Counted from the stretch's first letter, positions 1 to 5,689 are shown. The stretch: DNA of 7,789 bases from CAYZTD01 sp964473335 (GCA_964473335.1 CAYYOO010000060.1:1-7789), one strand, 5' to 3'. Translations and numbers: made by a program. The notes: generated by a model not told the origin, from the sequence alone.

Positions 1-1090
1 AAAAAAATCAGAAGAAGAACTAAAAAAAGGAAAGGAACTTTTTTCAACAATTGTAGAAACAGCACCTAGTCTACTTTTAATAACAGATAAAAAAGGAAAT
101 GTTAGTTATATTTCAAAAAATGTAAAAAAATTCACAGGTTATTATCCTAAGGACTTTATAGGAACTGTAAACTGGTGGGTACATAAAGATGATAATGAGA
201 GAGCAAGAACTCTTTTTAATAAGACTTATTCTGAAGGAATATCTGGTAAAAACTTTGAATACAAAGCAGTAAAAAAGAATGGAAACGTTTGGTATGCCTC
301 AAGCTCATGGGAACCAATATATGATATCAATGGAAATTTTGATGGAATAGTAATGCAAACAATAGATGTAACTGAAAAAGTAAAAAGAGAACAAGAACTA
401 AAAAAAGAACTTATGAAATACAATTTAAAAGAAGGATATCTTTATTTAGAATTTGAAAAAATACCGACAAAATCAATTACAGCATATAAAGACATGATAA
501 AAATTGGATACAGTGGAATAATTTTTTCAAGAACACCAAAAAAACAATTTCAAGATGATATTAAAAACATTGTAAACTACTACTGGATAGCAGATAGATC
601 AGAAAAAAACTCGATAAAAGTAAAAAACATTATAAAAAACATAGAAAAACTATCAGAAAACAAAGCAATCTTTTTTGATAGATTTGATTATATAATAACA
701 AAACTCGGATTTAAAAAAGCGCTAGCGCTCATACAAAACATAAAAGAAATAGCATACATAAAAAACCATACAATAATCATATCACTAGACGATGAAACAA
801 TAAGCTTGCAAGAAAAAACAAAGATACAAAAAGAGACAAAAGAAATAGAGCCAAAACTAAAAATACCAATAGATGAACACCTTAAAGAAATAATTGAATA
901 CGTATACAAGAAAAACATATATGGAATAAAACCAAGCTATTCAGATATAGGTGAAAAACTAGATATGAGCAAGCCCACAACTAGGAACAAAATAAGAATA
1001 CTAGTTCAAAAAGGATATATTACTGAAAAGAAGAAAGGAAGAAGAAAGATTCTTGAGATAACAGATAAAACAAGACATATTTTAAATTAA
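1..1090 (+). CDS. PAS-DUF835-winged-helix sensor/regulator (5' end outside window)
   Basis: The frame is open from base 2 to the TAA at 1088-1090, giving 362 visible residues; the true start lies upstream, and the Met at 353 is internal. Visible residues 1-125 are a PAS domain: a lead-in helix, then ELFSTIVETAPSLLLITDKKG, a YISKNVKKFTGY segment, and WYASSSWEPIYD ending in the typical DVTEKVKREQEL exit helix. Residues about 145-285 match DUF835, an archaeal domain of unknown function often fused to PAS (GYLYLEFEK, then GYSGIIFSRTP, AIFFDRFDYII and a terminal helix). Residues about 291-360 form a winged helix (SDIGEKLDMSKPTTRNKIRIL as recognition region, then a basic KKKGRRK wing). There is no kinase or receiver domain in view, so I infer a one-component regulator that couples a sensed ligand to DNA binding. 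More PAS domains may lie upstream. A poly-T terminator follows. Confidence 0.85.
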   Translation, partial: KKSEEELKKGKELFSTIVETAPSLLLITDKKGNVSYISKNVKKFTGYYPKDFIGTVNWWVHKDDNERARTLFNKTYSEGISGKNFEYKAVKKNGNVWYASSSWEPIYDINGNFDGIVMQTIDVTEKVKREQELKKELMKYNLKEGYLYLEFEKIPTKSITAYKDMIKIGYSGIIFSRTPKKQFQDDIKNIVNYYWIADRSEKNSIKVKNIIKNIEKLSENKAIFFDRFDYIITKLGFKKALALIQNIKEIAYIKNHTIIISLDDETISLQEKTKIQKETKEIEPKLKIPIDEHLKEIIEYVYKKNIYGIKPSYSDIGEKLDMSKPTTRNKIRILVQKGYITEKKKGRRKILEITDKTRHILN

Positions 1091-1093
1091 AAA

Positions 1094-1127
1094 TTCTATT
1101 TTTTTACTATTTTTCACTGTTTTTTTC
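1094..1127 (+). terminator. poly-T terminator after the sensor gene
   Basis: Three T-runs (1099-1105, 1110-1114, 1120-1126) follow the stop codon within about 35 bp, with no strong hairpin. This is the usual form of an archaeal intrinsic terminator. It separates the sensor gene from the zinc-ribbon gene. Confidence 0.5.
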
Positions 1128-1165
1128 ATAATTATTAATATTCTTGAAAACACTATAATAATTAT

Positions 1166-1170
1166 AGGAG
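1166..1170 (+). promoter_or_regulatory. Shine-Dalgarno of the zinc-ribbon microprotein
   Basis: AGGAG lies 8 nt before the ATG at 1179. It is one of the clearest ribosome-binding sites in the window and the main reason to accept a 28-codon ORF. A TATA-like ATTATTAATATT at 1131-1142 would place transcription start near 1163, giving a short leader that contains this site. Confidence 0.6.
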
Positions 1171-1178
1171 AATAAGAA

Positions 1179-1265
1179 ATGGCATGGATATGTCCAGAAT
1201 GCGGACATGGCAATTTAGATGAATGGAAAAAATGCATAAAATGCGGTAAAGAAAAAACAAAGTAA
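1179..1265 (+). CDS. 28-residue zinc-ribbon microprotein
   Basis: The ORF runs from ATG 1179 to TAA 1263-1265. It has two CxxC knuckles: CPEC (residues 5-8) and CIKC (19-22), each followed by Gly, separated by a short HGNLDEWKK linker. This is the standard treble/zinc-ribbon arrangement for one Zn2+, and little else is encoded: a MAWI start and a basic KEKTK tail. A good Shine-Dalgarno precedes it, and a T-rich stretch (about 1284-1294) follows. Similar stand-alone mini zinc ribbons are common in archaea, often annotated as zinc-ribbon or rubredoxin-like hypotheticals, and may act as adaptors for nucleic acids or proteins. No specific function can be given. At this length a chance ORF is possible, but spaced knuckles plus the ribosome-binding site argue for a real gene. 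Confidence 0.7.
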   Translation: MAWICPECGHGNLDEWKKCIKCGKEKTK

Positions 1266-1370
1266 TTTTGCTAAATTAAAATGAATATTTTCTTTTTAAC
1301 CGGAAGAATAGTGCTGGGGAATAAATTTTAGAAAAAATGTGATTTTCTCCTGTTAAAATCATTAAAAGGA

Positions 1371-1496
1371 TGCAGGGGAAGGGATTTGAACCCTTGGACT
1401 CCTTCGAGACAGGATGTCTCATCAAAATATTCGAACCCTTTTGATAATTTTTAGATCTTAAGTCCTGCGCCGTTGGCCATGCTTGGCTACCCCTGC
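1371..1496 (-). tRNA. tRNA-Leu(UAA) with an intron
   Basis: Read on the minus strand, the acceptor stem is GCAGGGG (1496-1490) paired with CCCCTGC (1378-1372), with discriminator A at 1371 and no encoded CCA. The D arm runs GCC...GGC. The anticodon arm CAGGA-CTTAAG is interrupted, resuming as ATCCTG after the intron. The anticodon TAA is at 1460-1458. A long variable arm of about 14 nt marks a class II tRNA, as expected for Leu. The T arm is AAGGG-TTCAAAT-CCCTT. The mature length is 85 nt after removal of 41 nt. It reads UUA (and by wobble UUG) codons. It lies 21 nt downstream of tRNA-Gly on the same strand, so the two are probably co-transcribed. T-runs follow the 3' end on the minus strand. 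Confidence 0.93.
1416..1456 (-). other. Bulge-helix-bulge tRNA intron, 41 nt
   Basis: The intron is inserted after G37 of tRNA-Leu(UAA), the canonical archaeal site. Exon bases 32-35 (CUUA) can pair with the intron bases UGAG four to seven nt before the 3' splice site. This leaves 3-nt bulges A36-G37-A and A-C-A38 on opposite strands, the motif cut by the archaeal splicing endonuclease. The intron interior can close with TCAAAA/TTTTGA. Because ATC occurs at both boundaries, sequence alone allows four equivalent junctions; the BHB geometry selects 1456/1416. Confidence 0.85.
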
Positions 1497-1517
1497 ATGA
1501 ATTCTGAGATATAGAAA

Positions 1518-1589
1518 TGCGGGTGACGGGATTTGAACCCGTGCTTAGAGCTTGGAAGGCTCTAATCATAGCCCCTAGATCACACCCGC
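1518..1589 (-). tRNA. tRNA-Gly(UCC)
   Basis: On the minus strand the acceptor GCGGGTG (1589-1583) pairs with CACCCGC (1525-1519), with discriminator A at 1518. The D arm is ATC...GAT with GGGG in the loop. The anticodon arm is AGAGC-CTTCCAA-GCTCT with anticodon TCC at 1556-1554. The T arm is ACGGG-TTCAAAT-CCCGT. The total is 72 nt with no intron and no encoded CCA. It reads GGA (and GGG) glycine codons and is the upstream member of the tRNA pair. Confidence 0.95.
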
Positions 1590-1610
1590 ATAACTGAGTG
1601 TGAATATCTT

Positions 1611-1622
1611 TACTATTTTAGT
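1611..1622 (-). promoter_or_regulatory. Possible TATA element for the tRNA pair
   Basis: On the minus strand, ACTAAAATAGTA is centred about 27 nt before the first base of tRNA-Gly. The spacing fits an archaeal TATA box if transcription starts at or near the mature 5' end. The sequence match to a TATA consensus is weak. Confidence 0.3.
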
Positions 1623-1641
1623 AGTTTACTATTATTGCTAT

Positions 1642-1681
1642 ATCTATAGATCTAATATTTTTATTAGATAAAATATTTATC
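1642..1681. promoter_or_regulatory. Chained palindromes over the GNAT promoter
   Basis: Three dyads lie end to end: ATCTATAGAT (1642-1651, perfect), CTAATA-TTTT-TATTAG (1652-1667) and GATAAA-ATA-TTTATC (1667-1681). The last overlaps the best TATA candidate for the GNAT gene, about 30 nt before its ATG at 1706, which fits a leaderless mRNA. In such AT-rich DNA short dyads occur by chance, but three abutting ones covering a promoter between divergent transcription units could form an operator. Confidence 0.35.
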
Positions 1682-1705
1682 TATTATTCTTCATTAAACA
1701 TAATC

Positions 1706-2149
1706 ATGAATATTAGAAAAGCAAAATTAACTGACAGCAAAAAGATAGCAGAGTTCAATGTACTAATAGCAAAAGAATCAGAAAATCTTGAAATATCATA
1801 TGAAACTACAGCTAAAGCTTTAAAAAAATTAATAAAAGAAAAAAATAAAGGTTTTTATTTAGTAGCCAAAGAAAATAACAAAATAATCGGTCAGTTGATG
1901 ATTACCTATGAATGGAGCGATTGGAGTAATCAGGATTTTTGGTGGATACAAAGTGTATATGTTGATAAAAAATTTAGAAAAAAAGGAGTTTTTAAAAATC
2001 TTTTAAAAAAGGTAAAAGAACTAGCAAAACTAGAGAATGTATCAAAAATTAGATTATATGTACATAAAGAAAATAAAAATGCAATTAATGTATATAATGC
2101 AGTTGATATGAAGAAAAAAGACTATATTATATATGAAACAACTACATAA
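1706..2149 (+). CDS. GNAT-family N-acetyltransferase
   Basis: This 147-residue protein has the length of a single GNAT domain and should transfer acetyl from acetyl-CoA to an amine of unknown identity. The N-terminal MNIRKAKLTDSKKIAEF is the usual first strand and helix. GFYLVAKENNKIIGQLMITYEW (about 49-70) is the central beta hairpin. WWIQSVYVDKKFRKKGVFKNLL (79-100) is motif A, with R91-K-K-G94-V-F in place of the classic Q/R-x-x-G-x-G/A loop that binds the CoA pyrophosphate. IRLYVHKENKNAINVY (115-130) is motif B. The YEWSDW...FWWIQSVYV signature belongs to a widespread small GNAT subfamily without an assigned substrate that I can name. No Shine-Dalgarno precedes the ATG, and a TATA-like element lies about 30 nt upstream, so the mRNA is probably leaderless. 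Its 3' end faces the minus-strand operon, 8 bp away; its likely T-run terminator (2161-2166) lies inside that operon's last codons. Confidence 0.88.
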   Translation: MNIRKAKLTDSKKIAEFNVLIAKESENLEISYETTAKALKKLIKEKNKGFYLVAKENNKIIGQLMITYEWSDWSNQDFWWIQSVYVDKKFRKKGVFKNLLKKVKELAKLENVSKIRLYVHKENKNAINVYNAVDMKKKDYIIYETTT

Positions 2150-2157
2150 TTTAAAAT

Positions 2158-2403
2158 TTATTTTTTATCCATACATTTTACTAATCTATCAATATTTCCC
2201 TCAGTAGTTATGCTGTGCTCTTCAAGTCTTGTTATATGTTGGTTCATTTTTTGTATATGGTTTTCAAGTTGCTCTATATGAGTTTCAAGATAGTTAGAAT
2301 GACTATCTATACCTTTTAAATGTTTTAACAATAGATATATTACAATTATTTCTATGAATAAAACCATAAATTCGATTATTACTAGTAATTCAGTTATTGT
2401 CAT
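2158..2403 (-). CDS. Small membrane-anchored coiled coil with a heptad His ladder
   Basis: This 81-residue protein has an N-terminal transmembrane helix (about residues 4-26, LLVIIEFMVLFIEIIVIYLLL), then a cytosolic or external coiled coil to about residue 75. Hydrophobics alternate 4-3-4-3 (L39, I43, L46, I50, M53, I57, L60). All six histidines (28, 35, 42, 49, 56, 63) are exactly seven residues apart, next to the core at heptad position g. The start is supported by AGGAG, 7 nt upstream. It lies 17 nt after the stop of the DNPH1-like gene and is probably co-transcribed with it. The C-terminus ends in CMDKK with one Cys. I recognise no named family and give no function; a membrane-tethered oligomer is what the sequence shows. 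The DNA encoding the coil contains a 21-bp periodic repeat. Confidence 0.72.
   Translation of the reverse strand: MTITELLVIIEFMVLFIEIIVIYLLLKHLKGIDSHSNYLETHIEQLENHIQKMNQHITRLEEHSITTEGNIDRLVKCMDKK
2221..2289 (-). repeat. 21-bp periodic repeat inside the coiled-coil gene
   Basis: On the plus strand TATATG recurs at 2233, 2254 and 2275, exactly 21 bp apart. TTCAAG recurs at 2221, 2263 and 2284, at multiples of 21 bp. On the coding strand these are the His-Ile (CATATA) and Leu-Glu codon pairs of successive heptads. The match at codon level suggests that the coil grew by tandem duplication of a seven-codon unit, though selection for the same residues could also contribute. Confidence 0.55.
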
Positions 2404-2410
2404 TATGTTT

Positions 2411-2415
2411 CTCCT
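2411..2415 (-). promoter_or_regulatory. Shine-Dalgarno of the coiled-coil gene
   Basis: AGGAG on the minus strand lies 7 nt before the ATG at 2403, in the 17-nt gap after the upstream gene's TAG. An internal operon gene needs such a site, and it fixes this start codon. Confidence 0.65.
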
Positions 2416-2420
2416 AAGTT

Positions 2421-2930
2421 CTATCTAATTTTTTCTTTTAAAAATGTTTTTGTTTTTAATATCAGATCATCTTTATCAGAATATTCTTCAATATAAAAAT
2501 CCTTAACCTTTTTATCTGAAATTCCTTGGATCATAGTTGAAAGTTTGTTAGGCCAATAATTTTTTTCATATAATGTAAGTATAGGAATTTTTTTAAGATT
2601 CATTCTTGGTCGAAGATAAGCATGTGCAATTTCAATTCCAGTTCCAAGACTGGGTGTTGATACCTCAAAGACTGCAGCTTTAATATCTCCTTCGACACCT
2701 TCTATCATCTTGTCTCTGACATATATCCTTCTCTTTTTTTCATCAGTTGGTAACTTTCCTATTGATTTTTCAAGTTTTTGAATTGCCTCTTTATAATTTT
2801 TTCCAGTAGTATGCTCAGTATACACATTAAATCCATTTTCTCTGATGGTATCAATAATTGTTCTATGAATATTTGCTCTTTTTTCTCTATTTTCTGCGCC
2901 TTGTATGGCGCCCCCATAAAAGACTTTCAT
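2421..2930 (-). CDS. DNPH1/Rcl-like 2'-deoxynucleoside 5'-phosphate N-glycosidase
   Basis: This 169-residue protein starts at ATG 2930, where MKVFYGGAIQG gives the first Rossmann-like strand and nucleotide loop of the family. The same frame extends to 3050, but those 40 residues are low-complexity antisense of the neighbouring gene. It belongs to the nucleoside 2-deoxyribosyltransferase superfamily. The segment D82-IKAAVFEVSTPSLGTGIE100 matches the EVTQPSLGVGYE motif of DNPH1, with E100 the expected catalytic Glu. LSTMIQGISDKKVKDFYIEEY near the C-terminus matches DNPH1's LSAMIRG region better than it does classical transferases. DNPH1 enzymes cleave the base from deoxynucleoside monophosphates, including damaged ones; classical members swap bases on deoxyribose. 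Either way the role is in nucleotide salvage or pool cleaning. No Shine-Dalgarno is seen, so the mRNA may be leaderless. It heads an operon with the coiled-coil protein and is divergent from the radical SAM gene. Confidence 0.78.
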   Translation of the reverse strand: MKVFYGGAIQGAENREKRANIHRTIIDTIRENGFNVYTEHTTGKNYKEAIQKLEKSIGKLPTDEKKRRIYVRDKMIEGVEGDIKAAVFEVSTPSLGTGIEIAHAYLRPRMNLKKIPILTLYEKNYWPNKLSTMIQGISDKKVKDFYIEEYSDKDDLILKTKTFLKEKIR

Positions 2931-2989
2931 GTTTTTTGGAAATAAAGAAAACATTGATAATAGATTCGGTTGTTTTGGATATTGTAAAA

Positions 2990-4114
2990 ATGAACATAAA
3001 AGAAACAAAGGCAAAAAGCATCTTGAGAAAAAGAAAGAGAATTGATTCATGGTTTATATCCTGCTATGGAATGAATTTTTACAGGGGTTGTACACATAAC
3101 TGTGTTTATTGTGATGGTAGATCTGAAGACTATTATGTTAAAGGAAATTTTGGTGAAGATGTAGAAGTTAAAACAAATGCTATAGAAATTTTAGAAAAAG
3201 AAATAAAAAAAGATAATAATTTTAAAGGTGATTTTAAAAAAGGATATATTATGCTTGGTGGTGGAGTTGGTGATAGTTATCAGCCAGCTGAAAAAGAATA
3301 TATGCTTACAAGAAAGGCACTTGAACTCTTTGAAGAATATAATTGCCCCATCCATATTCTTACAAAATCTACATTAATCGAAAGGGATCTTGGTATTTTG
3401 AAAAAAATAAATGAAAAAACAAAAGTAATAGTAAGTATGAGTTTTTCTTCAGTAGATGAAACTATTAGTAGTATTTTTGAACCAAATGTACCCTCACCTA
3501 AAGAAAGATTAAATCTATTATCTAAATTTAAAAAAGAAGGTATTTCATGTGGAATGTTTTTGTTGCCGGTGATACCCTTTGTTACAGATAAACCTTTTCT
3601 GATAGATAAAGCAATAAAAAAAGCAAGTGATCTGGATTTTGTGATATTCGGCGGGATGACTTTGAAAGATGGACATCAGAAAAAATATTTTATGAATGTT
3701 TTAGAAGAAAACTACCCTGATCTCATTCAAAATTATGAAAATATATACAAAGGGGATAAATGGGGAAATGCAACTCAAGAATATTATGATTCAATAAATG
3801 ATAGTTTCAGTTTTATTTTAAGAAAATATCATGTAAATAAAAGAATCCCTTCAAAACTTTTTCACAAATTTTTAGAGGAAAATGATCTAGTAAGTGTTAT
3901 ACTTGATCAAATTGATTATTTATTAAAACTTAAAAGAGAAAAATCACCCTATGGGTATGCTGCTTATTCTATTTCTCAATTAGATAAACCTTTGTCAACT
4001 ATGAAATTTAATTTAAGAAATATAAAAGGTGTTGGTCAAGTAACTGAAAAGATAATTTGGGAAATCCTAAATACCGGCACTTGTAAATATTATGAAAGGT
4101 TATTAAAATCTTAG
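2990..4114 (+). CDS. SplB-like radical SAM protein with C-terminal helix-hairpin-helix
   Basis: This 374-residue protein begins at ATG 2990; an in-frame ATG at 2858 would add 44 low-complexity residues overlapping the divergent gene. KAKSILRKRKRIDSWF (7-22) and YGMNFYRGCTHNCVYCDGRS (26-45) are the COG1533 signature (DNA repair photolyase, SplB-related), with C34, C38 and C41 as the ligands of the [4Fe-4S] cluster that cleaves SAM. GGGVGDSYQPAE (90-101), ILTKSTLIERD (123-133), SIFEPNVPSPKERL (161-174) and LLPVIPFVTD (191-200) complete the barrel. Residues about 341-362 (NLRNIKGVGQVTEKIIWEIL) form a helix-hairpin-helix motif with the GVG turn, a non-specific DNA-backbone binder. Spore photoproduct lyase itself reverses a UV thymine dimer, but most COG1533 members have no proven substrate; the HhH supports a DNA target by inference. 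Promoter elements must lie in the 59-bp divergent gap. Confidence 0.85.
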   Translation: MNIKETKAKSILRKRKRIDSWFISCYGMNFYRGCTHNCVYCDGRSEDYYVKGNFGEDVEVKTNAIEILEKEIKKDNNFKGDFKKGYIMLGGGVGDSYQPAEKEYMLTRKALELFEEYNCPIHILTKSTLIERDLGILKKINEKTKVIVSMSFSSVDETISSIFEPNVPSPKERLNLLSKFKKEGISCGMFLLPVIPFVTDKPFLIDKAIKKASDLDFVIFGGMTLKDGHQKKYFMNVLEENYPDLIQNYENIYKGDKWGNATQEYYDSINDSFSFILRKYHVNKRIPSKLFHKFLEENDLVSVILDQIDYLLKLKREKSPYGYAAYSISQLDKPLSTMKFNLRNIKGVGQVTEKIIWEILNTGTCKYYERLLKS

Positions 4115-4150
4115 GTATATTAAATAAATATCTAATTTTATATAATATTA

Positions 4151-4191
4151 ATAGTTATATTGTTTTTATATTCGAAAATTTTAATAACTAT
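4151..4191. promoter_or_regulatory. Inverted repeat overlapping the pyruvate kinase promoter
   Basis: ATAGTTAT (4151-4158) and ATAACTAT (4184-4191) are an 8-bp inverted repeat 25 bp apart. The right arm overlaps the TATA candidate of pyruvate kinase. It could be a regulator site or an RNA stem at the end of the radical SAM transcript; chance is not excluded in AT-rich DNA. Confidence 0.3.
4173..4188 (+). promoter_or_regulatory. Candidate BRE/TATA promoter of pyruvate kinase
   Basis: CGAAAA followed by TTTTAATAAC resembles an archaeal BRE plus TATA box. Its centre, near 4183, predicts a start near 4210. That gives a leader of about 20 nt, which would include the AAGGA ribosome-binding site at 4218-4222. 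Confidence 0.42.
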
Positions 4192-4217
4192 GAAATACCC
4201 GTATTAATAGAAAATAC

Positions 4218-4222
4218 AAGGA
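4218..4222 (+). promoter_or_regulatory. Shine-Dalgarno of pyruvate kinase
   Basis: AAGGA lies 7 nt before the ATG at 4230. It supports this start and contrasts with the apparently leaderless GNAT and PAP2 genes. Confidence 0.5.
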
Positions 4223-4229
4223 AATAAAA

Positions 4230-5687
4230 ATGATTGATAAAGAAATAATAAAACTACCTAAGAATAAAACTAAGATAATATGTACAATTGGCCCCACCTC
4301 AAAATCTACAGATTGTCTAAAAAAGATGATAGACGAGGGTATGAACATAGCAAGACTAAATTTTTCTCATGGGACTCTTGAAGAACATTCAAAATTAATA
4401 AATAATATCAGAAAAGCATCTAAAATAAAAAAGATAAATATTCCAATTCTAGCAGATTTACCAGGGGCAAAAATTAGGATAGGTAAATTGAAAAATGAAA
4501 AAATAAATTTAGAAAAAGGACAAATTATAAATCTTACAACAAAGAATATTTTAGGTACAAATAAAATTATTCCTGTGAACTATAAAAAATTAACAAAGAG
4601 TGTGAAAAAAGGAGATATAATATTTCTAAATGATGGATATATCGAACTTAAAGTAATTGATAGAAAAGATGAAGAAGTAAAATGTAAAGTAGTAATGGGA
4701 GGAATATTATATTCGCACAAGGGCATAAACATACCTGGGAAAAAAATATACATAGATCCAGTTACAAAAAAAGATTTAGAAATTGTTGATTTTGCACTAA
4801 AAAAAGATCTCGATATATTTTGTGTATCTTTTGTTGAAAACTCTGATAATATTTTGAAAGTTAAAAATTATGCAGAGAAAAAAGGTAAAAAAATCTTTAT
4901 TGTTGCAAAAATCGAAAGAGATGAAGCAATAGAAAATTTTGATGAATTATTAAAAGTTGCAGATGGAATCATGATTGCTAGAGGGGATCTAGGAATTCAG
5001 ATTCCAATTGAAAATATTCCAACGATACAAAAAAAGTTGATAAGACGTGCAAATATTGCAGGAATCCCTGTTATTACTGCAACACAAATGCTAAAATCAA
5101 TGACTGAAACAAATAGACCCACAAGAGCAGAAGTAACCGATGTAGCTAATGCAATAATCGATGGAACAGATGCTGTAATGTTGTCTGAAGAAACAGCAGT
5201 TGGATCTTATCCAGTTGAAACAGTTAGGATGATGGTAAAGATAGCTCAATCAACAGAGAAGCGAAGAAACGGTGCAGGATTGCCAAGCACTCTAAAAGAA
5301 TATCTAAAGAAAACAGTAACATATACTAAACTAACAAAAGCTGATGTAATATCTTTAAATGCTATCGAGGCAGCTAAGATTCTAAACACAAGATATATAT
5401 TGAGTACGACTTCAACAGGTAGTACAGCAAGAAGAATATCAAGGTTCAAACCAGATTGTTGGATAATTTCTTTTAGCAGAAACAAAGAAACTTGTGACTT
5501 TTTAAGCTTTTCATATGGTGTTTTCCCAGTAAATATGATAAACAAAGAAAAAAGTTGGCATAATCCAATATTAAAATATATTAAGAAAAGAAAAATGGTA
5601 AAAAAAGGAGATAAAGTAATTCTTACACAGAGAAGATTTGAAAAAGAAAAAGGAAGTACAGACTCTCTTGGAATTATTACAATATAA
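4230..5687 (+). CDS. pyk: Pyruvate kinase, predicted K+-independent type
   Basis: This 485-residue protein converts phosphoenolpyruvate and ADP to pyruvate and ATP, the last step of glycolysis, in the cytosol. KTKIICTIGPTSKS (13-26) and MNIARLNFSHG (38-48) are the N-terminal barrel signatures. Residues about 85-170 are the B-domain lid. IVAKIER (224-230) contains the catalytic Lys227 and the metal ligand Glu229, and GIMIARGDLGIQIP (246-259) has metal ligand Asp253. ATQMLKSMTETNRPTRAEVTDVANAI (284-309) is the rest of the active site. Residues about 355-485 form the regulatory alpha/beta domain (TSTGSTARRISRFKP, GDKVILTQ). In the strand that is LDTKGPEIR in K+-dependent enzymes, this one has LADLPGAKIR, so Lys81 replaces the Glu (Glu117 in rabbit muscle enzyme) linked to K+ need. 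It appears to be a single-gene transcript with its own promoter and ribosome-binding site. Confidence 0.96.
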   Translation: MIDKEIIKLPKNKTKIICTIGPTSKSTDCLKKMIDEGMNIARLNFSHGTLEEHSKLINNIRKASKIKKINIPILADLPGAKIRIGKLKNEKINLEKGQIINLTTKNILGTNKIIPVNYKKLTKSVKKGDIIFLNDGYIELKVIDRKDEEVKCKVVMGGILYSHKGINIPGKKIYIDPVTKKDLEIVDFALKKDLDIFCVSFVENSDNILKVKNYAEKKGKKIFIVAKIERDEAIENFDELLKVADGIMIARGDLGIQIPIENIPTIQKKLIRRANIAGIPVITATQMLKSMTETNRPTRAEVTDVANAIIDGTDAVMLSEETAVGSYPVETVRMMVKIAQSTEKRRNGAGLPSTLKEYLKKTVTYTKLTKADVISLNAIEAAKILNTRYILSTTSTGSTARRISRFKPDCWIISFSRNKETCDFLSFSYGVFPVNMINKEKSWHNPILKYIKKRKMVKKGDKVILTQRRFEKEKGSTDSLGIITI

Positions 5688-5689
5688 AT

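Noticed and set aside
1266..1370. Possible small RNA between the zinc-ribbon gene and tRNA-Leu (a slightly GC-richer patch at about 1298-1321)
   Set aside because: No convincing stem, box motif or promoter is visible; the interval is adequately explained as the convergent 3' ends of the two units.
1416..1427. TTGATGA in the tRNA-Leu intron, resembling a C box of a C/D guide RNA
   Set aside because: The intron is only 41 nt and I find no D, C' or D' boxes at suitable spacing; the bases are already used in the BHB helix.
1276..1569. 97-codon open frame on the minus strand
   Set aside because: It is read straight through both tRNA genes and the tRNA intron; the cloverleafs explain the sequence.
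2858..2989. Longer N-terminus for the radical SAM protein
   Set aside because: These 44 residues overlap the first 73 bases of the divergent DNPH1-like gene and have no family similarity; the COG1533 N-terminal pattern starts right after ATG 2990.
2931..3050. 40-residue hydrophobic N-terminal extension (signal-like) of the DNPH1-like protein
   Set aside because: It overlaps the radical SAM coding start, is antisense low-complexity sequence, and would put a cytosolic nucleotide enzyme behind a signal peptide; MKVFYGGA is the natural start of the fold.
5246..5545. 99-codon open frame on the minus strand inside pyruvate kinase
   Set aside because: It is antisense to the conserved C-terminal part of pyruvate kinase and has no recognisable domain or start site.
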